Below are positions 1 to 8,759 of a stretch of DNA of 64,000 bases, in pieces. Under the pieces are notes generated by a model. That model saw nothing but the letters and a program-made list of their open reading frames with translations. It made no database searches and was not told the DNA's origin. Both the position numbers and the translations under genes were made by a program. The stretch comes from an uncultured Oscillospiraceae bacterium. Lineage in GTDB: Bacteria; Bacillota; Clostridia; Oscillospirales; Ruminococcaceae. Numbering within the stretch: the first letter of the stretch is position 1; each line of letters starts with the position of its first letter. The stretch covers positions 124,001 through 188,000 of the forward strand of contig CAKSEC010000003.1 of assembly GCA_934446355.1 (NCBI GenBank), given 5' to 3'.

Positions 1-738
1 GGCGTTGCGGCGCAGAACCTCACCGACTTCATCTGGGACGTTTACTGCGACTGGTACATCGAGCTGACAAAGCCGAGAATAGCTGAGGGCGGAAGCTCTG
101 CGCTTGCGGCTCAGAATGTTCTGGTTTACATCATGCAGGGCATACTGAAGCTGCTGCACCCGTTCATGCCGTTCATCACCGAGGAGATATGGCAGTCGAT
201 GCCGGGCACCGAGAGCGAGAGCATAATGGTGGCAAAGTGGTGCGAATATGACGAGAGGCTGCATTTCGGCGAGGCGGCTGAGGAGTTCACACGTGTTGTG
301 AACGCTATCAAGGCGATAAGAGTACAGCGCAACGAACTGAATGTTCCTCCGTCAAAGAAAGTAACTATGACCGTTGAAACGCAGTACACCGGTCTGTTCT
401 CCGACTGCCGCAGGTTCTTTGAGAAGCTTGCGGGCGCAGGCGAGTTCAATGTCACTGAAAAGGCAGAGGCAGCCGAGGGCATGATGACGGTAGTTACCGA
501 CAGCGCACGTGTGTTCATTCCTATGGGCGAACTTGTTGACAAGGATAAGGAACTCGCAAGGCTCGACAAGGAGAAGAAGGCTGCGGAAAAGGATATAGAG
601 TTCCTTTCTAAGAAACTCAATAACCCCGGCTTCCTTGCGAAAGCGCCCGCACAGCAGATAGAAAACGAGCGTGCAAAGCTTGCAAAGGCTGAGGAAAAGC
701 TTGCAAAGATAAACGAATCCATCGAGGGTCTGAAATAA
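1..738 (+). CDS. valS: Valine--tRNA ligase, C-terminal part (5' end outside window)
   Basis: The frame is open from base 1 without a start, so only about the last 245 residues are present. Class I synthetases of this type charge tRNA-Val in the cytoplasm. The visible part is the anticodon-binding helical domain, including the typical HPFMPFITEEIWQ segment, followed by a Lys/Glu-rich C-terminal coiled coil (about the last 65 residues) that contacts tRNA in ValRS. The HPFMPF..EEIWQ motif is shared by ValRS, LeuRS and IleRS; the coiled-coil tail is what points to ValRS. The stop TAA overlaps the ATG of the next gene by one base, so the two are probably co-transcribed. Confidence 0.93.
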   Translation, partial: GVAAQNLTDFIWDVYCDWYIELTKPRIAEGGSSALAAQNVLVYIMQGILKLLHPFMPFITEEIWQSMPGTESESIMVAKWCEYDERLHFGEAAEEFTRVVNAIKAIRVQRNELNVPPSKKVTMTVETQYTGLFSDCRRFFEKLAGAGEFNVTEKAEAAEGMMTVVTDSARVFIPMGELVDKDKELARLDKEKKAAEKDIEFLSKKLNNPGFLAKAPAQQIENERAKLAKAEEKLAKINESIEGLK

Positions 739-1217
739 TGGAGATACGCCCTATGACGGCGGATGACGTTGACGAGGTGTCCCGGCTGTATGTGCGCAGC
801 TGGCAGGCGGGATATAAGGGGCTGCTCCCGCATGATTACCTTGACAGCCTGTCGTGCGAACGCTGGCAGATAGCCTTTTCAGGGCAGTCCGGCAGCTTTG
901 TGCTGACAGAGGGCGGAGTTATCGCCGGACACTCTAATGCACGTCCGGCTGCCGACCCGAAAATGCCCGGCTGGGGAGAGGTGCATACGCTGTATGTCCT
1001 CCCCGAATACTGGCGCAGGGGCTTCGGCACTGCGCTGCTGGACAATTCCGTTCAATGGCTGAAAGGGAAGGGTTTTGACAGAATATACCTATGGGCGCTT
1101 GAGGGCAATATCCCCGCCCGCAGGCTGTATGAGAGATACGGCTTCTCTGCCAGCGGCGATACTATTCAGTGCCCGATAGGGAACGTTCAGGTCACTGAAG
1201 TCAGGTATGTGATATAG
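738..1217 (+). CDS. GNAT-family N-acetyltransferase
   Basis: A 159-residue protein with the GNAT fold: N-terminal IRPMTADDVDEVSRLY strand-helix, then LYVLPEYWRRGFGTALL, which is the acetyl-CoA pyrophosphate-binding motif A (R/Q-x-x-G-x-G/A), and a C-terminal NIPARRLYERYGF motif B. These enzymes transfer an acetyl group from acetyl-CoA to an amine; the substrate cannot be read from sequence. It begins inside the valS stop codon, suggesting translational coupling. Family assignment is firm, the function is unknown. Confidence 0.88.
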   Translation: MEIRPMTADDVDEVSRLYVRSWQAGYKGLLPHDYLDSLSCERWQIAFSGQSGSFVLTEGGVIAGHSNARPAADPKMPGWGEVHTLYVLPEYWRRGFGTALLDNSVQWLKGKGFDRIYLWALEGNIPARRLYERYGFSASGDTIQCPIGNVQVTEVRYVI

Positions 1218-1265
1218 ACTGCAGACCGACCTATGCTTTTGCGAGGTCAGAATTACGGAGGATTT

Positions 1266-2171
1266 ATGTCAAAAATGACTCTTGTCGTACTTGCGGCGGG
1301 AATGGGTACCCGATTCGGGGACAGGATAAAGCAGCTTGAGCCGCTTGGACCGGACGGCGAGCTGCTGATAGACTATTCGGTATACGACGCAGTAAAAGCC
1401 GGATTCGACCGGGTAGTGTTCATCATCAGGCGTGATATCGAGGAGCTTTTCAAATCGACCATCGGCAAGCGTGTGGAAAAGCGTATCCCGACGGAGTATG
1501 TGTTCCAGTCGGCGGACCAGCTTCCCTGCCGCAGCGGGGATTTCCCCAACAGAAAAAAGCCGTGGGGCACTGCGCAGGCGCTGTGGTGCTGCAGAGAGGT
1601 TCTGGACGGTCCGTTTGCGATAGTCAATGCGGACGACTTCTATGGTCAGGACGCATTCATCAGGCTTGGCGAGTTTCTGCGCAGCTTCAGTGCGGACGCC
1701 TGCTCGGTGGGATTCCTGCTGAAAAATACGCTTTCCGAATACGGCACGGTGAACAGGGGCGTTTGCAAATCTGGCGCAGATGGCCTGCTCACAAGCGTTG
1801 AGGAAACCAAGAAGATAGCTAAGGGCGCAGATGGCGTTATAGCCGGATATTACTGCGGAGAAGAGCGCATACTGTCGGAGAACGACACAGTTTCGATGAG
1901 TATGTGGGGCTTTGGCGCAGATTTCCTGCCCCGTCTGGAAAGACAGCTAGCGGCGTTCCTTGACAGGCTGCAGCCTGACGAGCCGACAGCAGAACTCACC
2001 ATAGCCGATGCAGTGGACGCAGAGATACACGGCTTCGGGCTGCGTGTAAGGGATATCGCCACAGAAAGCCGCTGGTTCGGCATAACCTATGAAGCGGACG
2101 CAGACGCAGCGCGTGCTACGCTCAAACAGAGCGTTGAGGCGGGAGTTTACCCCTGTCCGCTGTGGGACTGA
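1266..2171 (+). CDS. Sugar-phosphate nucleotidyltransferase family protein
   Basis: The N-terminal LAAGMGTRFGD matches the LAAGxGTRxG nucleotide-binding loop of NTP-transferase enzymes that make NDP-sugars or NDP-alcohols from NTP and a phosphorylated substrate. A second hallmark, NADDFYG, carries the metal-binding aspartates. The start is placed at 1266 (301 residues) because GGAGG lies a few bases upstream; an ATG 33 bases earlier has no good ribosome binding site. The sugar specificity is unclear: the sequence lacks features I can tie to RfbA, GalU or GlmU. No sugar-pathway genes adjoin it. Confidence 0.85.
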   Translation: MSKMTLVVLAAGMGTRFGDRIKQLEPLGPDGELLIDYSVYDAVKAGFDRVVFIIRRDIEELFKSTIGKRVEKRIPTEYVFQSADQLPCRSGDFPNRKKPWGTAQALWCCREVLDGPFAIVNADDFYGQDAFIRLGEFLRSFSADACSVGFLLKNTLSEYGTVNRGVCKSGADGLLTSVEETKKIAKGADGVIAGYYCGEERILSENDTVSMSMWGFGADFLPRLERQLAAFLDRLQPDEPTAELTIADAVDAEIHGFGLRVRDIATESRWFGITYEADADAARATLKQSVEAGVYPCPLWD

Positions 2172-2196
2172 AAATCTATCATCAGGAGCAGTCAGT

Positions 2197-3309
2197 ATGA
2201 TAATCGTACCGATACAAAACGTCACACCGGGAATGGTGCTTGCCAAGGACGTTGCTTCAACATCTGCGAGGGATTATAAGACCCTGCTGATGAAAGGCAC
2301 TTTCATCACCGAGGACATGATATCCCTGCTGAAAAGCAAGGGTATAAAGAATGTCACCATCAGGGGTGAGGAAACAGCCACGCCCCCGCCGCCTCCTGTT
2401 CCGAAAACCAAGGAAGAGGAGGAACTCATCAAGAACCAGCACATCGGAAAGGCGCTTGACGAACTGAGCACGATATTCGAGCACAACGGCGAGATAAAGG
2501 AACTGTCGCATAAGGCGATAGAGCAGGTGGACAGCATTGCCGACGATATTCTGGTGGACATAGGAAACGATTCTTCCTATCTCGGCAACCAGATGATCGC
2601 CCTGCAGAATTACGACGATTATACCTACAAGCACTGCCTGCGTGTGGCGATGCTTTCAACGAGCATTGCTAACGAACTCAGCATGAAGACCGAGGACATC
2701 AAAGAGGTCATAATCTCGGCGCTTCTGCACGATATTGGCAAATCTAACATAGATCACGAGATAATCGTGAAGCCGGGAAAGCTCACCGAGGAGGAGTTTG
2801 AAGCGATAAAGCAGCACCCGCTGATAGGATACAATATCCTGAAAAAGACGGGCTGCTACAGTGCGAATATCCTTGCGGGCGTGCTGTTCCATCAGGAAAA
2901 ATACGACGGCACTGGCTATCCCACGGGGCTTGCGGGAAAGAAGATACCTCTTATCGCAAGGATACTCACGGTGGCTGACGTGTTCGACGCGCTGACCTCC
3001 AACCGTCCCTACCGCAGTCCGTGGTCGGTGGCGGAAACGGAGGAATATATGCTAGGCGGCTGCGGCATTCACTTCGACTATGACGTGGTCGCGGCGTTCC
3101 TGCGGTCGTTCAACCCCTATCCTGTCGGCACGATGGTGTTGCTGTCCGACGGCAGGCACGGCGTTGTCGTAAAGCATAACACGAACGTCCTCAGACCTGT
3201 CGTCAGGATACACGGCGCAGGCGCCGGCGAGGAAATAGACATGGCAAACGATTTCCGGTTCCTGTCGCTGATGGTGACCGGAATATACAACGGAAACTAT
3301 TCAGAATAA
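2197..3309 (+). CDS. HD-GYP domain protein, predicted cyclic-di-GMP phosphodiesterase
   Basis: A 370-residue cytoplasmic protein. Residues 1-60 form a DUF3391-like beta-rich N-terminal domain, followed by a PPPPP linker and a helical stretch. The HD-GYP domain spans about 130-300 with the metal ligands ALLHDIGK (His178-Asp179), a further HQEKYDGTGYP (GYP at 240-242) and ILTVADVFDALT. HD-GYP proteins hydrolyse c-di-GMP. No transmembrane segment is visible. The start ATG at 2197 is preceded by AGGAG; the frame is open further upstream but overlaps the previous gene. An EAL enzyme acting on the same messenger lies at 41-44 kb. Confidence 0.92.
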   Translation: MIIVPIQNVTPGMVLAKDVASTSARDYKTLLMKGTFITEDMISLLKSKGIKNVTIRGEETATPPPPPVPKTKEEEELIKNQHIGKALDELSTIFEHNGEIKELSHKAIEQVDSIADDILVDIGNDSSYLGNQMIALQNYDDYTYKHCLRVAMLSTSIANELSMKTEDIKEVIISALLHDIGKSNIDHEIIVKPGKLTEEEFEAIKQHPLIGYNILKKTGCYSANILAGVLFHQEKYDGTGYPTGLAGKKIPLIARILTVADVFDALTSNRPYRSPWSVAETEEYMLGGCGIHFDYDVVAAFLRSFNPYPVGTMVLLSDGRHGVVVKHNTNVLRPVVRIHGAGAGEEIDMANDFRFLSLMVTGIYNGNYSE

Positions 3310-3322
3310 ATGGAGGATCATC

Positions 3323-3796
3323 ATGGTAGTTATCGAAATGGAAAACGGCAAGAAGATAAAGCTGGAACTTTATCCGGAAAAGGCGCCCATCACAGTGGAG
3401 AATTTTCTGAAGCTTGTTAAGGACGGATTTTACGACGGGCTGATATTCCACCGTGTTATCAAGGATTTCATGATTCAGGGCGGCGACCCTCAGGGCACCG
3501 GAATGGGCGGCGCAAAGGACAAGATAAAGGGCGAATTCCTGATGAACGGCGTTCCCAACGACATTAAGCACGAGCGCGGCGTTATCTCAATGGCAAGAGC
3601 GCAGAACCCTAATTCTGCAAGTTCGCAGTTCTTTATCGTGCACAAGGACTCGCTTTTCCTCGACGGACAGTATGCGGCATTCGGCAGAGTTGTCGAGGGA
3701 ATGGACGCAGTTGACGAGATAGCAGGCGTAAAGACCGATTTCAGCGACAGACCCCTGAACGACTGCAAGATGAAGCGAGTTTATATCGAGGAATAA
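3323..3796 (+). CDS. Cyclophilin-type peptidyl-prolyl cis-trans isomerase
   Basis: A 157-residue single-domain cyclophilin that catalyses proline cis/trans isomerisation in protein folding. Visible hallmarks are FHRVIKDFMIQGGDP (the active-site Arg and Phe/Gln stretch), GVISMARAQNPNSASSQFFI and the FGRVVEGMDAVDEI motif. It has no signal peptide, so it is cytoplasmic. It follows the HD-GYP gene after 13 bases and ends just before a strong terminator, so it is the last gene of this transcription unit. Confidence 0.95.
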   Translation: MVVIEMENGKKIKLELYPEKAPITVENFLKLVKDGFYDGLIFHRVIKDFMIQGGDPQGTGMGGAKDKIKGEFLMNGVPNDIKHERGVISMARAQNPNSASSQFFIVHKDSLFLDGQYAAFGRVVEGMDAVDEIAGVKTDFSDRPLNDCKMKRVYIEE

Positions 3797-3841
3797 GCGC
3801 AAAGTTGTGTAAAGCCAGTTTCTGGTTTTGTATGTGACTTG

Positions 3842-3904
3842 ACTGCGGCTGTACTCCCGTTCTGATGGAGACATCAGATACGGGTGTGCAGCCGTAGTTT
3901 TTTT
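3842..3904 (+). terminator. Rho-independent terminator after the cyclophilin gene
   Basis: The arms ACTGCGGCTG and CAGCCGTAGT (one G-T pair) with inner arms TCCCGTTCTGAT and ATCAGATACGGG form a long hairpin, followed by TTTTTTT. It closes the transcript that ends with the cyclophilin. Confidence 0.85.
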
Positions 3905-4002
3905 GTGCTAATAATTGTGCAATATTACTAAATAGCCCATGAATATAAAGCATATTTTGTCCATATTCCGGGTATTAATTGACTTTTTCCTCGCTTGTGC
4001 TA

Positions 4003-4031
4003 TTGACAAAACCGGCGTTTTATAGTATCAT
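4003..4031 (+). promoter_or_regulatory. Sigma-A type promoter of the deacetylase/bactofilin unit
   Basis: TTGACA at 4003-4008 and TATCAT at 4026-4031 are separated by 17 bases, about 110 bases before the deacetylase start. The 343-base gap between genes here holds the terminator above, this promoter and a 5' untranslated region in which I see nothing further. Confidence 0.75.
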
Positions 4032-4139
4032 TAGATAATAGGGATACTGACTAGGGATAGCCCTGTCTGTTTATCGTGATCATGCCGTGCATTCCGTGTT
4101 TGCGGGTGCACTTGAATATGAAAATAAAGAGGTCAGAAA

Positions 4140-5267
4140 ATGCAGTTTGGCAGTGTGGCATTCTTCAAAATGCTGATAAAAATCGTTCTCTGCATATTTT
4201 TCTTCGTGCCGCTGGTGCTTTGCGTGGTTTTCGCAGTGCTGCTGTGGAACAAGGGCGCAGAAGCCAACGAGCTGAAGCAGGATAACGAGCGTCTTGAATA
4301 CTACGCCGCTATACTCAGCGGAGAGCGCGAACCTACCGTCAGCGGGTTCTATGATGTTTACGCCCGCAGCGGACTTTCAGACGAGGAACTTATCGAGTAT
4401 ATCCTGCGCGGAAAGGACAGCGTTCCGGCGGACAACATAAAGACCACCGAGTCGTCCGAGCCTGAGAGCACAACGTCCTCTGAGCCGGAAAAGCAGGAGC
4501 AGGCAAGCGAGCCGACCGTTTCGTCCGAGCCGGAGAGCGCTCCGCAAAGTTCGGAAGTTTCAGAGCCTGAGCCGGAAAGCCCATACGCCGATATCTACCC
4601 CGAAATGATGGTGGAAACTCCGGCGGACGATGAGTTTGTCCGTGAGGAGGGCACGGTGTACCTCACATTCGACGACGGCCCGTCTGACCATACATACAGC
4701 ATTCTGGGCTATCTTGAGCAGTACGGAATTAAGGCGACGTTCTTCGTCGTTCCCTCACGCACGCAGACCTGCTATTCAAGGCTGAAGGCGATCGTGGACG
4801 CAGGACATTCGATAGGCGTTCACAGCGCTTCGCACGTATACAACGACATCTATGCTTCCGTTGACGCTTATCTGGAGGATTTCCACGAAGCGTGGGATAT
4901 AATCTACGACGCAACAGGCGTCAGGACGCAGATATTCCGCTTCCCCGGCGGCAGCATAAACGATTTCAACGGGGATACCAGAGATGCGATAATCGAGGAG
5001 ATGACCCGCAGAGGCTTCCGCTACTTCGACTGGAACGTTGACAGCAGGGACGCAGGCGGCGCAAACTGGACGCAGATGTATAATTCCATTCCTGCAGATA
5101 TTGCAGAGAATTATCGTTCCGTGGTGCTTATGCACGATTCAGCGTCAACGCCCAACACGGTGCTCGTTCTGGGAGATGTGCTGCAGGTGCTCGTGAACGA
5201 GGGGTACAAGTTCGATAAAATACACGATGATACAAGGCCGGTGCAGTTCACCGGACCGTATGCGTGA
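4140..5267 (+). CDS. Membrane-anchored NodB-type polysaccharide deacetylase (peptidoglycan deacetylase-like)
   Basis: A 375-residue protein with a transmembrane segment at about 11-36, a short coiled coil, a Ser/Glu/Pro linker with repeated SSEPE (100-150) and a C-terminal NodB domain. Motifs follow the family order: TFDDGP (176-181, metal Asp), GVHSASH (His228, His232, metal ligands), RFPGG (267-271), DWNVDSRD and LMHD (His332). Enzymes of this type remove N-acetyl groups from GlcNAc or MurNAc of peptidoglycan outside the cell; the substrate here is inferred. An ATG at 4170 is a possible alternative start that would still keep the anchor. The next gene is a bactofilin, also tied to cell shape. 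Confidence 0.9.
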   Translation: MQFGSVAFFKMLIKIVLCIFFFVPLVLCVVFAVLLWNKGAEANELKQDNERLEYYAAILSGEREPTVSGFYDVYARSGLSDEELIEYILRGKDSVPADNIKTTESSEPESTTSSEPEKQEQASEPTVSSEPESAPQSSEVSEPEPESPYADIYPEMMVETPADDEFVREEGTVYLTFDDGPSDHTYSILGYLEQYGIKATFFVVPSRTQTCYSRLKAIVDAGHSIGVHSASHVYNDIYASVDAYLEDFHEAWDIIYDATGVRTQIFRFPGGSINDFNGDTRDAIIEEMTRRGFRYFDWNVDSRDAGGANWTQMYNSIPADIAENYRSVVLMHDSASTPNTVLVLGDVLQVLVNEGYKFDKIHDDTRPVQFTGPYA

Positions 5268-5318
5268 AACGGCTGACAGCCATGGTATATATGCGCTCAA
5301 AAAAGAAAGGATAATAAA

Positions 5319-6323
5319 ATGGGAATCAAGGACAACTTTTCACAGGCAGTAAAAGAACTGTGGAAGAAAGACGGTCTTGATGAAAATGGGGAAAACAAGA
5401 CCGAAAAGGGCGCACAGCCCACTGAGCTTGACAGATATCTCGCAGGACAGAACGCTGAGCCTGTGCAGCCCGCACCTCAGCAGCCGGTAATGCCTGCGCA
5501 GGAAGCGCAGCCCGCTCCTGCCCAGACCGATATGAACGGATACCAGTTCAACGGCGCACCCCAGCAGGGAGCGCAGCCCCAGCAGGCTAATTCCTCGGGC
5601 GTGCCGCTTGAAACTCCATATTACCGTCCGCAGAACCCCCAGCCGCAGCCAACACAGCAGGCTCAGGGCTTCACAGGCGCTGCGTCCGCTCCGGAGCAGG
5701 CTTCCGGCGGAATGGGCGGCTATCCCAACGCAGGTATGCCGAACACACCGACAGGCGGTAACGGCGGTGCCGGCGGAAATGGCGGGTATGTACCTCCTGC
5801 AGCATCGGGCAAGTCAATGGACGCACCTAGCGACACGGACGAGGTAACTGTAATATCCCGCAACACCATAATCGACGGCAATGTGCGCAGCCTTGCGAAT
5901 ATGCAGGTCGACGGCAATATCAAGGGCAATGTCGAAACCACACGTGATATCGAGATGTCCGGCAAGGTGGTCGGCGATATCACCTGCAACAATGCAAACA
6001 TGAACTCTGCGGCAATGCAGGGCAATATGAGCCTAAAGGGAAAGATACGCATGGACAGGGACACTATCCTTATCGGCGACCTGACCTCTCAGTACGCTGA
6101 CGTGAACGGACGTATCAGGGGCAAGCTTGAGATAGGCGGCAAGGCAGAGCTCAAGCGTGACGCAATAGTGTTCGGCGATATCAACGCTTCGACTATCGCA
6201 GTAACTGACGGCGCTATCATACAGGGCTACGTCAACACGACGTTCCTGTCTAAGGAGGACAGCCGCAGCGTATTCCCGGAGGCTATCTCGTTCGACAGCA
6301 AGAACGGCGCAGAAAAAGCATGA
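5319..6323 (+). CDS. Bactofilin (polymer-forming cytoskeletal protein)
   Basis: A 334-residue protein. Residues 1-165 are disordered and rich in Gln, Pro, Ala and Gly. Residues from about 170 form the bactofilin/DUF583 domain, a right-handed beta-helix of short repeats visible as spaced motifs such as IDGNVRSLANMQVDGNIKGN and VVGDITCNN. Bactofilins polymerise without nucleotide and often recruit peptidoglycan-modifying enzymes. The long N-terminal tail is larger than in most bactofilins and may bind partners. The neighbours upstream and downstream are envelope proteins. Confidence 0.9.
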   Translation: MGIKDNFSQAVKELWKKDGLDENGENKTEKGAQPTELDRYLAGQNAEPVQPAPQQPVMPAQEAQPAPAQTDMNGYQFNGAPQQGAQPQQANSSGVPLETPYYRPQNPQPQPTQQAQGFTGAASAPEQASGGMGGYPNAGMPNTPTGGNGGAGGNGGYVPPAASGKSMDAPSDTDEVTVISRNTIIDGNVRSLANMQVDGNIKGNVETTRDIEMSGKVVGDITCNNANMNSAAMQGNMSLKGKIRMDRDTILIGDLTSQYADVNGRIRGKLEIGGKAELKRDAIVFGDINASTIAVTDGAIIQGYVNTTFLSKEDSRSVFPEAISFDSKNGAEKA

Positions 6324-6348
6324 TTTTTCCCAGAAAGGCAGTAACTGA

Positions 6349-7110
6349 ATGAGCAGCAATAAGAAATCCAACAATATCCCGATAGTTGCCACGATAGCTG
6401 TGGCAGCGGCGGCGACAGTCCTCGCTGTGGCGGCAATAATCATCATACTGGTGAGCAAGGGCGGCAGCAACAACGGCGAGAACAGTTCTCAGGTTTCGTC
6501 TGTCGTAAAGGATACGAAGTATCTCACGCAGGAATACCGTGACGAGTGCGGATATGCTGCGCATGACCTGCTCAATTCCAGCCACGAGATACTCAGGCTG
6601 TTCGTCACCGAGGGGCTTTTCCACGACGACGAGCCTTACGGAAATCTTCCGGAGGACGGCTATTATACGGTCAACAGCACGGACTACACGACGCTTGACC
6701 AGATAGAGGAACTGGTGCGTTCGGTCTATACCGACGAGGCTGCCGATCAGATAATGACGAATGTTGACGGGAACGGGCTTGTAGTCTATGCCAACCGTAA
6801 GCAGCTTGTCAAGGTCGAAACCAGCGGCACTGCAGAAGCTACGGCTGATTCCACAACGCAGTACGACACGATAGAGGTGCTCGGCATAAGCGCAGATTTC
6901 AAGCCGCAGGAAGCCAAAAGCTGGAGCAGCTGCGCCATTACGATAGACTACATTGAAGAGGGTAAATGCGGTCTGACCGTATACCTCGACGGCGCTGAGC
7001 AGGCTGATGGCACTGTGGAAGCAGACGGCGTTTCAGTGCTGAAAATGACGATGGTAAAGCAGGACAGCGGCTGGCGGCTCGCAGAGTTCGTGACAAGGGC
7101 TGAGCAATGA
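6349..7110 (+). CDS. Membrane-anchored extracytoplasmic protein, possibly IseA-like
   Basis: A 253-residue protein with one transmembrane helix at about 9-35 and an extracytoplasmic domain. The segment TLDQIEELVRSVYTDEAAD preceded by YYTV resembles the IseA (YoeB) inhibitor of D,L-endopeptidases, but I cannot confirm this without a profile search. It follows the bactofilin gene by 25 bases. Its TGA overlaps the ATG of the AtpZ-like gene (ATGA), so the cell-wall genes and the ATP synthase operon look co-translated. Confidence 0.7.
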   Translation: MSSNKKSNNIPIVATIAVAAAATVLAVAAIIIILVSKGGSNNGENSSQVSSVVKDTKYLTQEYRDECGYAAHDLLNSSHEILRLFVTEGLFHDDEPYGNLPEDGYYTVNSTDYTTLDQIEELVRSVYTDEAADQIMTNVDGNGLVVYANRKQLVKVETSGTAEATADSTTQYDTIEVLGISADFKPQEAKSWSSCAITIDYIEEGKCGLTVYLDGAEQADGTVEADGVSVLKMTMVKQDSGWRLAEFVTRAEQ

Positions 7111-7409
7111 GCGAAAACAAGCGTCCGCTTGCGGCATATGTGGTGGCAAGTCAGCTTGCATTCGTGATACTTGCGCCGCTTCTGGTGTTCATCGTGGGCG
7201 GACATTATGCGGTGGAATACTACGACCTGCCCGACTGGGTGATGGTGGTATGTATCATTCTCGGCATATTGTTCATGATAAGCGGGGCGATATCGCACCT
7301 GATGAAGATAATCAAGCTGTTTGCGAAGGACGATAAGTCGAAGTATCGTAGGTACTACAGCGACCCGCACGACAACGACTACGGCGACGAATATTACCAC
7401 AAGAAATAA
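7107..7409 (+). CDS. AtpZ/AtpI-family small membrane protein of the ATP synthase operon
   Basis: A 100-residue protein with two transmembrane helices (about 8-31 and 43-66) and a charged, Tyr/Asp-rich C-terminal tail. The N-terminal segment VVASQLAFVILAPLLVFI resembles AtpZ, a protein proposed to aid ion transport or assembly of the F-type ATPase. It sits first in the ATP synthase cluster, which is the usual AtpZ position. The assignment rests on length, topology and place. Confidence 0.72.
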   Translation: MSENKRPLAAYVVASQLAFVILAPLLVFIVGGHYAVEYYDLPDWVMVVCIILGILFMISGAISHLMKIIKLFAKDDKSKYRRYYSDPHDNDYGDEYYHKK

Positions 7410-7424
7410 GCAGTGAGGTAGGGC

Positions 7425-7847
7425 ATGGCAGTCAGGAACGACATAACCGCACAGGAAATGCGCAAAATGCTGCCTTGGTTCATCGCAGTGAACGCAGTGT
7501 ATTTCGCACTGCTGCTGGTGCTTTTCTTCGTGGGCGGATATAATTTCTCCCTGCTTGTCGGCGGAGTCTGGGGCGATGCAGTGTGCGTCGCGAACTTCTG
7601 GCTGATGGGCAGGTCGGCAGAAAAAGCATTGAGATACAAGAATGCCAAATCGGCACAGAAATACATGAACACCATGTACTGTCTGCGGTATCTGGGGCTG
7701 TTTGCAGCCATGACCGCAGCGGGTATCGCACCATTTGTTGATCTTTTAACTGCGGTCGTTCCGCTGTTTTTCCCGAAAGTCATCATCACACTGAAAACTC
7801 TCTGGGAAACAAGGACGCCACGCAGCAGAGATAAAGGAGAAATATGA
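7425..7847 (+). CDS. atpI: ATP synthase subunit I (AtpI)
   Basis: A 140-residue membrane protein with four predicted helices (about 17-35, 40-60, 80-98 and 102-125), the size and topology of AtpI, which helps c-ring assembly. It stands directly before atpB, as AtpI usually does. The sequence GGVWGDAVCVANFWLMGRSAE fits the second helix of the family. Its stop TGA overlaps the ATG of a 17-codon frame. Confidence 0.8.
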   Translation: MAVRNDITAQEMRKMLPWFIAVNAVYFALLLVLFFVGGYNFSLLVGGVWGDAVCVANFWLMGRSAEKALRYKNAKSAQKYMNTMYCLRYLGLFAAMTAAGIAPFVDLLTAVVPLFFPKVIITLKTLWETRTPRSRDKGEI

Positions 7848-7897
7848 GCGCAGGCGGCGTCTTATGCTTGTATTATCCCAAGGTCGGCGGCGCATAA
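7844..7897 (+). CDS. Possible 17-residue open frame between atpI and atpB
   Basis: ATG at 7844 overlaps the atpI stop as ATGA and is preceded by AAAGGAG four bases upstream. It encodes 17 residues (MSAGGVLCLYYPKVGGA) and ends in TAA, 80 bases before atpB. I do not recognise it. It could be a coupled leader peptide or simply a by-product of a ribosome site that serves reinitiation. Real translation is unproven. Confidence 0.35.
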   Translation: MSAGGVLCLYYPKVGGA

Positions 7898-7904
7898 ACG
7901 GTCA

Positions 7905-7948
7905 GTTTTGGTCGGTGCTGCTGACAAATTACACCTGCAGATGCAGGT
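7905..7948 (+). other. Inverted repeats in the atpI-atpB gap
   Basis: Two short inverted repeats lie in this 80-base gap: GTCAG and CTGAC around a 17-base loop, and ACCTGC-agat-GCAGGT at 7933-7948. No T run follows, so this is not a terminator. They may set mRNA stability or atpB translation. Confidence 0.35.
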
Positions 7949-7977
7949 CATAATGGGAAAAGGAGGACTGATAAGAA

Positions 7978-8691
7978 ATGCCAGCGGCTTTGCTTTTGGC
8001 ATCAGAGGGCGGCTTTACGGTCAATGGACCGCACGTCGTCACAAGTTTCGACCTATTTGGGATAACGTGGAATCTGACTGAATCCATAATAATTCAGTGG
8101 ATAGTCATGCTTGTCCTGCTGGTGGTCATTCTCATTCTTACGCATAAGATGGAGGTGATCCCCAAAACAAGACGTCAGGCGGCGGCTGAATGGCTCGTGA
8201 CATTCGTCCGCAACATGGTGGAAACGACAATGGGTCCGAAATATCGTGCATATACCGCATATATCGGTTCGCTGCTCTGTTTCCTGCTGCTGAACAACCT
8301 GATGAGTCTTTTCGGGCTGAAGAACCCTACCTCCGATATATCGGTGACGGGTGCGATCGCCCTTATAACATTTGCCATGACGCAGTATAACCGTGCCAAG
8401 ACGGGAAAGGTCAAGGGCTATTTCCACGCTTTCATCGAGCCTATGCCTTTCATGCTCCCGTTCAACATCATCGGAGAGGTCGCAAACCCTCTGTCACAGG
8501 CACTGCGTATATTCGGCAACATGGTGGCAGGTACGGTCATAGGCGGTCTTATCTACTTCGCACTTGGCAACTTTGCGATACTGATCCCCGCAGTGACCTC
8601 GCTGTATTTCGACATCTTCTCTGCTGTGATACAGGCATACATCTTCACAACGCTGACGATGGCATATGTATCCGGCGCAGAATGCGAATGA
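7978..8691 (+). CDS. atpB: ATP synthase F0 subunit a
   Basis: The 237-residue stator channel subunit of the F-type ATP synthase, with five or six transmembrane helices. The essential arginine is in NPLSQALRIFGNMVAG, and the GEVANPLSQ and final helix QAYIFTTLTMAYVSGA are typical. It carries ions to and from the c-ring. The start has AAAGGAGG about ten bases upstream. Confidence 0.96.
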   Translation: MPAALLLASEGGFTVNGPHVVTSFDLFGITWNLTESIIIQWIVMLVLLVVILILTHKMEVIPKTRRQAAAEWLVTFVRNMVETTMGPKYRAYTAYIGSLLCFLLLNNLMSLFGLKNPTSDISVTGAIALITFAMTQYNRAKTGKVKGYFHAFIEPMPFMLPFNIIGEVANPLSQALRIFGNMVAGTVIGGLIYFALGNFAILIPAVTSLYFDIFSAVIQAYIFTTLTMAYVSGAECE

Positions 8692-8759
8692 TCCAACTAA
8701 CCAAAGGCTATATTCCCTTTCGGGGATAGAATTAATCAAAGCAAACGGAGGAACTCAAA

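Noticed and set aside
126..833. A 235-codon minus-strand frame over valS
   Set aside because: It is antisense to a clear valS frame and is Ser/Phe-rich without any domain, as expected from codon bias on the other strand.
3915..3930. TTGTGCAATATTACTA occurring also at 17638-17653
   Set aside because: A shared 16-mer in two AT-rich gaps is near what chance gives in 64 kb; no symmetry or common gene function supports an operator.
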